Source: Thiotrichales bacterium (GTDB taxonomy: Bacteria > Pseudomonadota > Gammaproteobacteria > HK1). Taken from it: a stretch of 64,000 bases of DNA. Location of the stretch: contig JAPOSC010000048.1 in NCBI GenBank assembly GCA_026709935.1, positions 85,738 to 149,737 of the forward strand. Reading direction: 5' to 3'. The translations under genes were made by a program, and so were the position numbers. The notes under the pieces are model-generated. The model made no database searches. It was not told the origin of the DNA and was given only the letters and a program-made list of their open reading frames with translations. Each line of letters starts with the position of its first letter. Position 1 is the first letter of the stretch. Shown in pieces: positions 8,605 through 17,276 of this stretch.

Positions 8605-10503
8605 TCATCCGGCGGGAGCCTCGTCCCCGGCTCCGTCCTCGACCTCGGCCCCGTCGTTCGATCGGGTCTGAAGCGCGTACAGCGCGGCGTAGTGCCCGCC
8701 GAGCGCGACCAGAACGTCGTGCGCGCCGCGCTCGACGATGCGGCCTTCCTCCAGGAAGAGAATCTCGTCGGCGTACATCACCGAGGAGAGGCGGTGAGCG
8801 ATGACGATCATCGCGCGATCGCGGGTCACGTCGGCCAGCGCTTCGTGAATCCGACGTTCGGTGGCGGCGTCCACCGCCGCGGTGGAGTCGTCGAAGACGA
8901 TGACGCTCGATGCGGGCAGCACGCTGCGGGCGATCGCGAGGCGCTGGCGCTGTCCGCCGGAGAGTGACACGCCGCGCTCGCCGACCAGGGTCTCGTAGCC
9001 CTCGGGCAGGTGCTCCACGTACTTGTGGAGCTGCGCCGCTTCGGTGGCCCGGCGCACCGCGCTGCGCTCCGCCCACGGGTCGCCGTAGTTCACGTTGTTG
9101 TCGATGGCGGCGGTGAACAGGAAGGGGTCCTGCTGCACAACGCTTACCCGGCGGCGCAGCGACCCCAGCGTCACGTCCCGCACGTCCTGACCGTCGATGG
9201 TGACGCGGCCGGCATCGACGTCGTAGTACCGGGGAATGAGGTGGGCGATGGTCGACTTGCCGCTGCCCGGAGGACCCACGATGCCGGTGACCCGCCCGGG
9301 GCGGACCTCGAAACTCACGTCGCGCAGCACCGGCGGACCCTTGCCCTCCTTGCGGTAGCGGAACGACACGTTCTCGAAGCGGACCACCCCTTCGCGGATG
9401 TCGAGGTCGCGGGCGTCCGGGCGGTTCCGGATTTCCGGCTCCAGGTCGAGGACCTCGAACAGGCGCCCACCGCAGGTCGAGGTGCGCGCCACCGAGTTCA
9501 CCGTCCACGCGATCTGGCGTACCGGCATCTGCAGGATGGCCATGAAGGCGAGGAAGGACGCGAACTCTCCGATGGTCAGCGCGTCGGCCAGCACCTTCTC
9601 GCCGCCTGTCCACAGCACGAGCCCCATCGAGACGAAGAAGGCGAAGGTCATCGTGGTGGTGCTCTTGACGAAGACATCGATGCGGTGGTGCGCGATGGTG
9701 AGCGCACGGCGGGAGATCACGTCGAAGCGGGCCATCTCGAACGCCTGGGACACGAAAGCGCGCACCACGCGGATACCGCCGAGGTTCTCCTCCATGACCC
9801 GGGTGAGCACCGCCAGCTCCTCCTGAAGCGCATACCACAGGGTGCGGAGCCGGAGCCGGGCGAGTGAGGCGCCGAGCGCCACGAACGGTACGAAGCTGAG
9901 CGCGAGGCATCCGAGCAGCACGTCGATCGACATCATCAGCCACGCTCCACCTCCGACCAGGACCGAGAGCAGGAGCGAGCGCTGGACCCCGGTGCTCACC
10001 CAGAGCTTCGTACCCTCGATGTCGAGGATGCCGCGGGTCATCAGGTCGCCGGTGTGTACCCGGTCGTGGTAGCTGAAGGACAGCTTCTGGATCTTGGCGT
10101 AGAGGGCGAGACGCAGCCGGTAGGCGATGAGCTGGCCCACCGCCTCACCCTGGTAGTTCTGCATCATCGTGAAGAGCCCGCGAAAGATGGAGGTAACGAG
10201 GATGAGTGCGGCGGCGTGGGCCAGAGCGTCGCGTGCGGCCGCGTCGTCGCCGGCCGACGCGAGGAGTCCCTGAGCGAAATCCACCGCATCACCGATGAGC
10301 TGTGGAATGACAAGCTGAGCCACGGCCGCGAGCAGGGTGCAGCCGAGCCCGAGCGCCATGCGCCACGGATGGGCAAAGGCCATGCGCGTGATGCGCAGCA
10401 GCACCCCCGCATCGAACGCGACCGCGGTGCGGCGAGTGCGCACCGATTCGGGAACGAGGGCGAGCGTGCGGTCGGGAGTGGTGGAAGGAGCGGGTGCGGA
10501 CAT
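8605..10503 (-). CDS. ABC exporter half-transporter, degenerate-site partner
   Basis: A 632-aa membrane-ATPase fusion in the same family as its downstream neighbour. Walker A is GPPGSGKST, the signature is canonical (SLSGGQRQR), but Walker B reads VIVFDDSTAAVD. Asp thus replaces the catalytic Glu, as in BmrC and TM287. Paired with the next gene (121 bases downstream), it should form an asymmetric heterodimer in the inner membrane. The start is taken as the ATG at 10501-10503; an in-frame GTG at 10540-10542 is the alternative and neither has a clear ribosome site. Confidence 0.88.
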   Translation of the reverse strand: MSAPAPSTTPDRTLALVPESVRTRRTAVAFDAGVLLRITRMAFAHPWRMALGLGCTLLAAVAQLVIPQLIGDAVDFAQGLLASAGDDAAARDALAHAAALILVTSIFRGLFTMMQNYQGEAVGQLIAYRLRLALYAKIQKLSFSYHDRVHTGDLMTRGILDIEGTKLWVSTGVQRSLLLSVLVGGGAWLMMSIDVLLGCLALSFVPFVALGASLARLRLRTLWYALQEELAVLTRVMEENLGGIRVVRAFVSQAFEMARFDVISRRALTIAHHRIDVFVKSTTTMTFAFFVSMGLVLWTGGEKVLADALTIGEFASFLAFMAILQMPVRQIAWTVNSVARTSTCGGRLFEVLDLEPEIRNRPDARDLDIREGVVRFENVSFRYRKEGKGPPVLRDVSFEVRPGRVTGIVGPPGSGKSTIAHLIPRYYDVDAGRVTIDGQDVRDVTLGSLRRRVSVVQQDPFLFTAAIDNNVNYGDPWAERSAVRRATEAAQLHKYVEHLPEGYETLVGERGVSLSGGQRQRLAIARSVLPASSVIVFDDSTAAVDAATERRIHEALADVTRDRAMIVIAHRLSSVMYADEILFLEEGRIVERGAHDVLVALGGHYAALYALQTRSNDGAEVEDGAGDEAPAG

Positions 10504-10614
10504 GAAGGGAAGGAACCGGGGGCGCGTATTCTGGAACGGCACGTGCCGCCGGGCAAGCGCAGTCTGACAGCGGTCTGTCAGCGCAAGCGGAGTATTCGGA
10601 GCCAGCGCTACTGC

Positions 10615-11517
10615 TCACCCGAGCAGCAGAATCACGATCCCCGCCACGATGAGCACGATGCCCGCCACCTCCAGCGTCGTCGATCGCTCCCGAAAGAAAA
10701 AGTACGAGGCGGCGAAGGTAAAGACCAGTTCGACCTGCCCGAGCGCGCGGACGTAGGCGACGTTTTCGAGGGTCATCGCGGTGAACCAGCCGGCCGAGCC
10801 GAGCATCCCCGAGACGCCCACGAGCGAGGCGAGCCGCCATTCGCGGGCCACGCGCGTCAGCTCCCCGGGCTCGCGCCGCCGGATCCAGATGGTCATCACC
10901 GCGGTCTGGAACATCAGTACGCAGGCGAGGGTGAACGCGGCCTGCATCAGGAACCCCTCGCCGCCGAGGGAGAGCGAGGCGGCACGGTAGGCGACGGCAC
11001 TCAGCCCGAAGAACGTGCCCGACAGGATCCCGATGAGGGCGGCGCGCCCGGTCCAGCCGAGGAGCAGGTTGGCGAAGTTCAGGCGGGTCTTCGCGACCGA
11101 GATGCACATCACCCCGACGAGGCTGACGCCGATGGCCAGGGCGGCAGCCACGCTCACCGCTTCGCCGAGGATCACGACGCCGAAGACCGCAGCCTGCACC
11201 GTCTCGGTCTTCGAGTAGGTGGTCCCGACCGCGAAGTTGCGCAGCGAGAACAGGTGTACGAGCAGCGCGGTGGCGGCGATCTGGGTGATGCCGCCGAGCA
11301 TCGCGAAGACCACGAAGCGCGGATTCGGCGCTGGCCACTCGAAGCCGAACCCCTCGCCGAGCAGCGTCACGTAGGCGATCGCGAGCGGAACGGCGTACAC
11401 GAACCGGCAGAAGGTGGCGCCGGCGGTGCTCAGTCTCCCCTTCAGGTGCTTCTGCAGGGCTGAGCGCAGGTTCTGCATGAACGCCGCGGCCAGCGTGACG
11501 GGTATCCAGAGCTCCAT
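10615..11517 (-). CDS. DMT-superfamily (EamA-type) transporter
   Basis: A 300-aa, ten-helix membrane protein with two repeated halves (about 1-145 and 150-300), the layout of EamA drug/metabolite transporters. The second half ends in a long hydrophobic stretch (VAGIVLIVAGIVILLLG). It follows the MFS gene by 12 bases, so it is the last gene of a minus-strand operon headed by the proline-racemase-family enzyme. A role in uptake or efflux of an imino acid or its product is an inference from that context. Confidence 0.8.
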   Translation of the reverse strand: MELWIPVTLAAAFMQNLRSALQKHLKGRLSTAGATFCRFVYAVPLAIAYVTLLGEGFGFEWPAPNPRFVVFAMLGGITQIAATALLVHLFSLRNFAVGTTYSKTETVQAAVFGVVILGEAVSVAAALAIGVSLVGVMCISVAKTRLNFANLLLGWTGRAALIGILSGTFFGLSAVAYRAASLSLGGEGFLMQAAFTLACVLMFQTAVMTIWIRRREPGELTRVAREWRLASLVGVSGMLGSAGWFTAMTLENVAYVRALGQVELVFTFAASYFFFRERSTTLEVAGIVLIVAGIVILLLG

Positions 11518-11529
11518 GAAGTCTGCCGC

Positions 11530-12768
11530 TTACGACGGCTGACGGAAGTCCGCCTCAATCCGCGTCGGCTCCGCGCGAGGGCGCGCGAACACGAGCGCGA
11601 CCACGCCGGTGAGGAACAGACCGCAGGTGACGAGGAAGGCGATGCCGTAGCCGCCGGAGAGGTCGTAGGACACCCCGGCGATGAGCGGCCCCGCACCGTA
11701 GGAGATCACGGTGCCGAGGTTCATCAGCCCCATGACGCTCCCGAAGTGGCGCATGCCGAACGACTCCTGCACCAGCAGGATGTAGAGCACCCCGAAGCCG
11801 CCCATGAACAGGCCGAACAGCGGTGTTGCCAGCGCGAGCATCCAGGCGGGGAAGGCAAGGGCGAGGAGAGCGGCGAATACCGCCTGACCGGCGAGGTTCA
11901 CCATCATCAGGCGCCGCGCGCCGAGGCGTTCGGCCAGCCAGCCGAACCCGAGTTTGCCGCCGATGCCGGCGGTCGCGAGCGTACCGAGTACGGTCAGGGC
12001 GGAAGCATTCGTCATGCCCCGGTTCACCAGATGCGCAAGCACGTGGGGCAGGATGGAGGCGTAGGTGAACGTCCCGAGGGTGATCGTGATGAATACCGCC
12101 CAGAACATCCGGGTACGGATCGTCTCGCGAAGGTTCCGGTCCGGGAGCGGGGCGGCGGGCGCGGTGGCGCCTTCGCCCGGCGTACCGGGGCGGCGAGCAT
12201 GCCCCTCCGGGGTCGGGGGCGCTTCCCGGATCACCAGCATCGCCACTCCGGCGATGGCGAACGCCGCGACTCCGATGATCACGGACGCCTCGTCCCACGC
12301 CATCACCGCGAACAGGGCGGCGATGAATGCGGGCATGACCAGTCCGCCGACGTTGTTGCCGGCCGTGACGATTCCCATCATCCGGCCGCGGATGTGCGGG
12401 AACCAGGCCGCGACCAGGCGCCCGGCCGGCAGCACCGTCAGTCCCGGAAAGGCGGCGAACTGGAGGAGGCTCAGCGCATACCAGTGCCACAGATCGGTCA
12501 TCAGGGGCCGCAGGCAGAAGCTTGCCCCGAACACTGCGAGCGAGAACACGAGTACGGGGCGCGCGCCGACGCGGTCCATGGCCCGCCCGAGAAACGGAGC
12601 CGTCAGACCGCTCACCGCGGCAAAGGACAGCGACGCGCTGATCTCGGTGCGCGACCACCCGAAAGCTGCCTCGATGGGCACGATGAACAGCCCGAACGCG
12701 TACTGCGACACCCCCACCCCGATGGCGGTGGAGGAGAAGACAACGGCGATGATGTACGTCCCGCGCAC
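11530..12768 (-). CDS. MFS transporter
   Basis: A 412-aa protein with about twelve hydrophobic segments and the loop 2-3 motif GRAMDRVGARP typical of the major facilitator superfamily. A hydrophilic linker rich in Pro/Gly/Ala lies around residues 205-225 between the halves. It resembles the monocarboxylate/oxalate-formate antiporter-like MFS group. The start is GTG at 12766-12768, three bases after the stop of the proline-racemase-family gene, so the genes are probably cotranscribed. The substrate is unknown but is likely linked to that enzyme. Confidence 0.82.
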   Translation of the reverse strand: MRGTYIIAVVFSSTAIGVGVSQYAFGLFIVPIEAAFGWSRTEISASLSFAAVSGLTAPFLGRAMDRVGARPVLVFSLAVFGASFCLRPLMTDLWHWYALSLLQFAAFPGLTVLPAGRLVAAWFPHIRGRMMGIVTAGNNVGGLVMPAFIAALFAVMAWDEASVIIGVAAFAIAGVAMLVIREAPPTPEGHARRPGTPGEGATAPAAPLPDRNLRETIRTRMFWAVFITITLGTFTYASILPHVLAHLVNRGMTNASALTVLGTLATAGIGGKLGFGWLAERLGARRLMMVNLAGQAVFAALLALAFPAWMLALATPLFGLFMGGFGVLYILLVQESFGMRHFGSVMGLMNLGTVISYGAGPLIAGVSYDLSGGYGIAFLVTCGLFLTGVVALVFARPRAEPTRIEADFRQPS

Positions 12769-12771
12769 GTT

Positions 12772-13803
12772 TCAGTCCATCCGCGGCCAGGTGTCGCTCA
12801 GCCGATAGCCTTCCGGCCATGGGTCTTCCGGGTCCAGCGTGTGCTGGTGTGTGCCCGTGATCCACGCCCGGCCGTCGAGCGACGGCACCACCGCCTCGCG
12901 ATCTCCGACGCGCGCCAGGGCGTCGATGCGGCAGTCGAACCGCGAGCCGAGGGGCGAGAGACCGACAAACGGTTCGCCGATGCCGATCTCGCCCCGCGCG
13001 TGCAGCACCGCGAGCCGCGCCGAGCATCCGGTGCCGCAGGGCGATCGATCAATCTTGCCGGGCCGGATCGCGACCGCGTTCCGGCCGGTCTTCACGCCGT
13101 CGCGTCGCTCTACCGGCGCTGCCATCTGGCAGAACGAGACATGCGACCACTGCGGGTTCTCCGGGTGCGAGAAGCCGAGCTGCTCGTTCGCGGCGCGGGT
13201 GATGCGCACCCCGGTCAGCGCGAGGTCGCGCGCCTCGTCCGAAGTCAGCGAGAAGCCGAGCGCGTGCGCGTCGACGATGACGAAGCTGTCGCCCCCGTAC
13301 GCAGTGTCAACCGCGAGGGTTCCGAGCCCCTCGACCTCCAGGGCGGCGTCCAGCCGGTCGACGAAGGAAGGGACGTTCGTCACGCGCACCCGCTCGACCC
13401 GGCCGTCGCGGCAGGATGCGGTCGCTTCGATCAGTCCGCCCGGGGCTTCGAGCACGAGCCGCGTCTCGGGCTTGTGCATCGGCAGGATGCCGGTCTCGAG
13501 CAGCACCGTGGCGACGCAGAGGCTGTTCGAGCCGGACATCGGGGGCGTGTCCTCCGGCTCCATGATGATGAAGCCCATCTGCGCCTCCGGCCGCTTCGGC
13601 GGAACCAGAAGGTTCACGTGGCGAAACACGCCGCCGCGCGGTTCGTTCAGCACGAAGCCGCGCAGTCGCCCGTCGGTCGCGACGAAGCGCGACTGCTCCC
13701 AGAGCGTCTCGCCCGGTGGCGGGGCAACGCCGCCGACGATGACATCGCCGACCTCGCCCTCGGCGTGGGCGCTCACCACGTGAATAATCTGGCGGGCATG
13801 CAT
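12772..13803 (-). CDS. Proline racemase-family enzyme (hydroxyproline dehydratase/epimerase type)
   Basis: A 343-aa member of the proline racemase superfamily, which abstracts the alpha proton of proline or hydroxyproline with two facing residues. Here the first active-site position lies in [10 protein letters not shown], so a Ser replaces the usual Cys. The second is the normal Cys in SPCGTGCSA, about residue 248. Family members with a Ser/Cys pair include trans-3-hydroxy-L-proline dehydratases and some 4-hydroxyproline epimerases, so a racemase proper is less likely. It heads an operon with two transporters, fitting hydroxyproline use. The exact substrate is inferred, not shown. Confidence 0.82.
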   Translation of the reverse strand: MHARQIIHVVSAHAEGEVGDVIVGGVAPPPGETLWEQSRFVATDGRLRGFVLNEPRGGVFRHVNLLVPPKRPEAQMGFIIMEPEDTPPMSGSNSLCVATVLLETGILPMHKPETRLVLEAPGGLIEATASCRDGRVERVRVTNVPSFVDRLDAALEVEGLGTLAVDTAYGGDSFVIVDAHALGFSLTSDEARDLALTGVRITRAANEQLGFSHPENPQWSHVSFCQMAAPVERRDGVKTGRNAVAIRPGKIDRSPCGTGCSARLAVLHARGEIGIGEPFVGLSPLGSRFDCRIDALARVGDREAVVPSLDGRAWITGTHQHTLDPEDPWPEGYRLSDTWPRMD

Positions 13804-14055
13804 CTTGTCGTTCGTCTCCCGCAGCGCATTGCAGTCGATCGGTGGGGTCCCGGCTTGTCGATGGAAGCCACCGAGGCTGGATACGCGATTCTTTCACGGC
13901 GGCTTCCGGCACGGGTAGCCCAGCCCCGGGCCAGTGCGGGCCGTCGCGCGAAATGCTCCTGTCGACTCTCCCACGATCGCGATTTTCAGAACCCGTGACG
14001 CGGCGCCGGAAGCGGTCGGCGGGCCGCGCTGACCGCGGCCCTGCGGTCACCTGCG

Positions 14056-14132
14056 GTATGATCCCGGCGCACGCAGCGTTGCGCGGGGGAGTACTCGGTA
14101 CAGTGGTGCCGCGCGTATGATCCCGGCGCACG
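14056..14132 (+). repeat. 18-bp direct repeat upstream of the SCO1 gene
   Basis: GTATGATCCCGGCGCACG occurs at 14056-14073 and again, identical, at 14115-14132 with a 59-base period. The second copy ends 31 bases before the SCO1-gene ATG. It may be a duplicated regulatory site or a small tandem duplication. No gene was found in the 359-base gap 13804-14162. Confidence 0.6.
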
Positions 14133-14162
14133 AGGCTTCTACCGCACTTGGGAGCGGTACGA

Positions 14163-14795
14163 ATGTCGAGGCTCTCTCACTACCTTGCGATGGGCGCGAT
14201 CGTGATCGCGGCGCTCGCCGCCGGGCTCGTCTTCGGCGGTATGGTCCGTGACGACGCCCCCGGGCGCGTGGCACCCGAGGCCGCGGTGGCGCTCGAGAGA
14301 TACGAGATCGGGGGAGATTTCGAACTCACGAACCAGCGCGGGGAGCGCATGCACCTGAGCGATCTGCAGGGCCGCGCGCTGGTGATGTTCTTCGGCTACA
14401 CCTTCTGTCCGGATGTCTGCCCGGCCACGCTGGCCCGCGTGCGCGAGGTCCGAGCCGCCCTGCCGCCGGAGGACGCTGCCCGGTTCACCGGCGTCTTTGT
14501 CTCCGTGGATCCCGTCCGGGACACGCCGGAACGACTCGGAGAGTACGTGGAGTTCTTCGATCCCGCGTTCGTCGGACTCACCGGCGGCAAGGACGAACTC
14601 CAGGACATCGCCCGCCGCTACGGAGCGCAGTTCACGATCCCGGAGGGGCAGCCGAAGGACGGCTATCTCGTGAACCATTCCACCGTCGCCTACCTCATCG
14701 ACCCCCTCGGATACGTGCGTGCGCTGTACCACGGCGACGAACCCATCGATGCGATCGCAGCCAACGTGCGCGAGGTACTCGAAGAACTCGGCTGA
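14163..14795 (+). CDS. SCO1/SenC copper-binding thioredoxin-fold protein
   Basis: A 210-aa membrane-anchored periplasmic protein of the SCO family, which delivers copper to the CuA site of cytochrome c oxidase or acts as a thiol oxidoreductase. An N-terminal signal/anchor (AIVIAALAAGLVFGG) precedes the thioredoxin fold. The copper motif CPDVCP follows FFGYTF near residues 77-88, and the distal His is in VNHSTVAYLI. The ATG at 14163 is preceded by GGGAG with nine bases spacing. No oxidase genes are nearby. Confidence 0.92.
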   Translation: MSRLSHYLAMGAIVIAALAAGLVFGGMVRDDAPGRVAPEAAVALERYEIGGDFELTNQRGERMHLSDLQGRALVMFFGYTFCPDVCPATLARVREVRAALPPEDAARFTGVFVSVDPVRDTPERLGEYVEFFDPAFVGLTGGKDELQDIARRYGAQFTIPEGQPKDGYLVNHSTVAYLIDPLGYVRALYHGDEPIDAIAANVREVLEELG

Positions 14796-14991
14796 GCGGC
14801 CCGAACTCGGGTTCGAGGACTTCGGCCCCGTGGACGCGACACCATGCGGCTCGATGCGCCCGTACGGGGAACGACCGGGTAACCCCGAGCCACCTCGAGT
14901 GATCCTGATGATCCGAGGCAGCCACCCGATGGGAGCGTGTAACGGGGGTCTGCGTCTGCGGGGGGAGGGGGCGTAGTGTTCTCGCGAGGCG

Positions 14992-15753
14992 TCAATCCTC
15001 GTCCCAGACCGTGTCGGTGAGCGGCAGGCCCTGAAGGTCGTCCGTGGTCAGGGGCCGATCCGGCGCGACCCCCGCCTGCTCCAGCAGTGACGCCACCTGG
15101 CGGACATGCTGCGCGGTGTGCCAGACCGTGCGTTCCAGCATCTCGTGCCGGGTGGTGCCGCCGAAGTAGGTGGGCACCCGGCCCGAGAATTCCTCGCCGG
15201 CGACCCGGTCCCACCACGCCGCGAAACGCCCCCGCACCGCTTCCCCGTGGTCCGCCACCGCCGCGCTGGTGCGCATGTCGTCCGGCGGCGGTGCGGTCAG
15301 GGTTTCGTAGGTGAGGGTGGAGCCGTGCTCCTCCATGTCCAGATAAGCGATGGAGATCTGGAATACGTGGTGCATCAGCACGCGCCAGGAGCGGGGCCGG
15401 TTCGGCAGAAGATCCTCCAGGCGCGCATCGGGCATCTGCCGCGTGAGACGGACAGCGGTCTCGAGGACCCGGTCGAGCCTCGCCGCGAGCGCCGCCGGGG
15501 AAAGCTCGGGCGCGGTGTCGTCCGGCAACTCCAGAAAGTCGACGACATCCTTGATGACCTGTGCGAAGACGAACCGACCGTCCCGGGCCACCACCGGTAC
15601 GGACCGGGCACCCAGCGCACGCAGCGCCTCCGCCCCGTCGCCCTCCAGGACGTTGATGGATTCGTACTCGATCCCACGGACCGAGAGGTATTCCTTGACC
15701 CTGAGGCAGCTCGTTCAGTGCGGCTGCCAGAAGACTCTGATGGTGCCGGTCAT
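14992..15753 (-). CDS. Glutaredoxin-DinB fusion with in-frame UGA at the first redox Cys (candidate selenoprotein)
   Basis: From the ATG at 15751-15753, which has a good ribosome site (GGAG, seven bases spacing), the frame reads MTGTIRVFWQPH, then UGA at 15715-15717, then TSCLRVKEYLSVRG. It stays open to 14992. Reading UGA as residue 13 gives 253 aa with a UxxC motif (U13, C16) in a glutaredoxin-like fold of about 75 residues (SVPVV cis-Pro loop near 49). A DinB-like four-helix domain follows with candidate metal His residues near 128, 212 and 216. In CxxC glutaredoxins this position is Cys. The alternatives are a nonsense mutation, a base-call error, or use of an internal GTG at 15592-15594 that would delete most of the thioredoxin fold. 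It follows the amidase gene by 48 bases. Confidence 0.7.
15673..15705 (-). promoter_or_regulatory. SECIS-like hairpin candidate after the in-frame UGA
   Basis: Counting U of UGA as 1, bases 13-21 can pair with 36-45 (one bulged G, some G-U pairs). Bases 23-25 pair with 30-32 around an AAUA tetraloop. A GG dinucleotide sits at +24/+25, close to the apical GGU of the E. coli fdhF SECIS at +22 to +24. This was folded by eye, has no thermodynamic support, and bacterial SECIS elements are weakly conserved. Confidence 0.3.
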
Positions 15754-15801
15754 GAGGCGTCTCCGTATCTGTCTTGTTGTCCCCGCGGTGGCGTCAAGAC
15801 C

Positions 15802-17226
15802 CTATGCCGCCCCGTTCTCCCGTTCCCACAGCGCATGTGACAGGATGCCGACTTCGGATTCGATGACCTCCATCGCGTCGAGGATCAGATCCTCGCGGAA
15901 GCGGCGGCCGATGATCTGTACCCCGGCCGGCAGGCCGCCCGCGTACCCGATGGGCACCACCCCCGCCGGCAGGCTCAGGTAGTTGACGCCGGTGCTGTAG
16001 ATGGCGGAGAGGAACTTGTCCCGGATCTGTTCGAACCCCTGCGCGTCGTAGTCCCACGGATAGACCGTGCGCATCAGGAACGGGCACAGCACCAGAGGAT
16101 GATGTTCGAGGAAGAGGCTCCACTCGCGGGTGAGCATGGTGCGGTCCGCGATGGCCTGCCGGTATCCGGCCGCGTCGACCGGCGTCCCGATGCGCTGGTA
16201 GTGCTCGAAGATGGTCCGGATGGTCTCGCTGCCGTGCTCGCGCGCCAGGGGGCCGAGGAAGTGGGTGATCTCGCTCACCAGTACATCGAACCACGCGCGC
16301 GCGGGCTTCATGATCGAGGGTGTCGTCACCCGCTCCACCGCGTAGCCCGCATCGCTCAGGGTGTCCGCGGCGCGTTCGATGCCGGCCAGGATGTCCGGGT
16401 GCATCGGATAACCGTGCGTTTCGGTGGTCACCGCCACCCTGATCGGAGGATCGAGCCGCGGCCCGTCGAACGGGACCGGCATCCACCACGGATCGCGCGG
16501 GTCGCCGCCCGCGAGCACCCGGGTCGCGAGCCGCACGTCCCGCACCTCGCGGCAGATCGCGCCCTGCACGGAGATGAGCTGCGCGAGGAGGCCGCGCTCG
16601 GCCAATGCGCTCGGGTTGAAGGCGGGCACCCGCCCGAAGGTCGGCTTCACCGTGGCGAGACCGCAGGCGAACGAAGGGAAGCGGAGCGACCCCCCGATGT
16701 CGTTGCCGTGGTGGATCGGCCCGAATCCCATCGCCGCCGCGGCCGACGCGCCACCCGAGGAGCCGCCGGGCGACGCCTCACCGTCCCATGGATTGAGGGT
16801 GCGGCCGTGGAGCGGGTTGTCCGTGGTCCCGCGCATGGAGAACTCGGGGGTGTTGGTACGGCCCACGATGACCGCGCCGGCGTCGAGCAGGTTCCGCACC
16901 ACCGGGGAGTGGTCCGGGGCGATGAGACCGGCGAACGCGGGCAGGCCGTTCGTGGTGGCCTGTCCCGCGACATCGACATTCACCTTGATGGTGACGGGGA
17001 CGCCGTGCAGCGGCCCGAGAGCGCCGCCGGCGGCCACCTCCCGATCCTTCTGCTCGGCGGCGCGCAGCGCCTCCCCGGAGCATTCGGCAACGATCGCGTT
17101 GATGCGACCGTTGTGGGCGGCGATGCGATCGAGTACCGACTGTGTAACCTCGACGCACGACACTTCGCCCGCCCGGATCATGGCGGCCAGCTCGACCGCG
17201 CTCTTGCGCCATGGAACGCTGTTCAT
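15802..17226 (-). CDS. Amidase-signature family hydrolase
   Basis: A 474-aa amidase-signature enzyme that hydrolyses amides or transfers ammonia. The Lys-Ser-Ser triad is visible: Lys81 in VPVTIKVN, the cis-Ser of SPGGSSGG at 156-157, and the nucleophile Ser180 in GNDIGGSLRFP. It is not accompanied by gatC or gatB, so a catabolic amidase is more likely than GatA. ATG 17224-17226 has GGAG eight bases upstream. It sits in a minus-strand cluster after the dioxygenase and SAF-domain dehydrogenase genes (50-base gap) and before the glutaredoxin-DinB gene. Its natural amide is unknown. Confidence 0.88.
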   Translation of the reverse strand: MNSVPWRKSAVELAAMIRAGEVSCVEVTQSVLDRIAAHNGRINAIVAECSGEALRAAEQKDREVAAGGALGPLHGVPVTIKVNVDVAGQATTNGLPAFAGLIAPDHSPVVRNLLDAGAVIVGRTNTPEFSMRGTTDNPLHGRTLNPWDGEASPGGSSGGASAAAAMGFGPIHHGNDIGGSLRFPSFACGLATVKPTFGRVPAFNPSALAERGLLAQLISVQGAICREVRDVRLATRVLAGGDPRDPWWMPVPFDGPRLDPPIRVAVTTETHGYPMHPDILAGIERAADTLSDAGYAVERVTTPSIMKPARAWFDVLVSEITHFLGPLAREHGSETIRTIFEHYQRIGTPVDAAGYRQAIADRTMLTREWSLFLEHHPLVLCPFLMRTVYPWDYDAQGFEQIRDKFLSAIYSTGVNYLSLPAGVVPIGYAGGLPAGVQIIGRRFREDLILDAMEVIESEVGILSHALWERENGAA

Positions 17227-17276
17227 ATTCGGATCTCCTCGCATGACCGTGATTGCGACGGCTGAGTCGGGAGCCG

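Noticed and set aside
7026..8804. Long open frame on the plus strand over the ABC exporter genes
   Set aside because: Antisense of a well-recognised ABC ATPase/permease; composition is Arg/His/Asp-rich shadow text of GC-rich DNA with no family motif.
10054..11463. Long plus-strand open frame over ABC exporter and DMT genes
   Set aside because: Spans two unrelated real genes and the gap between them on the other strand; no domain visible.
11746..13998. 750-codon plus-strand open frame
   Set aside because: Mirror of the MFS and proline-racemase-family genes; low-complexity charged product without motif.
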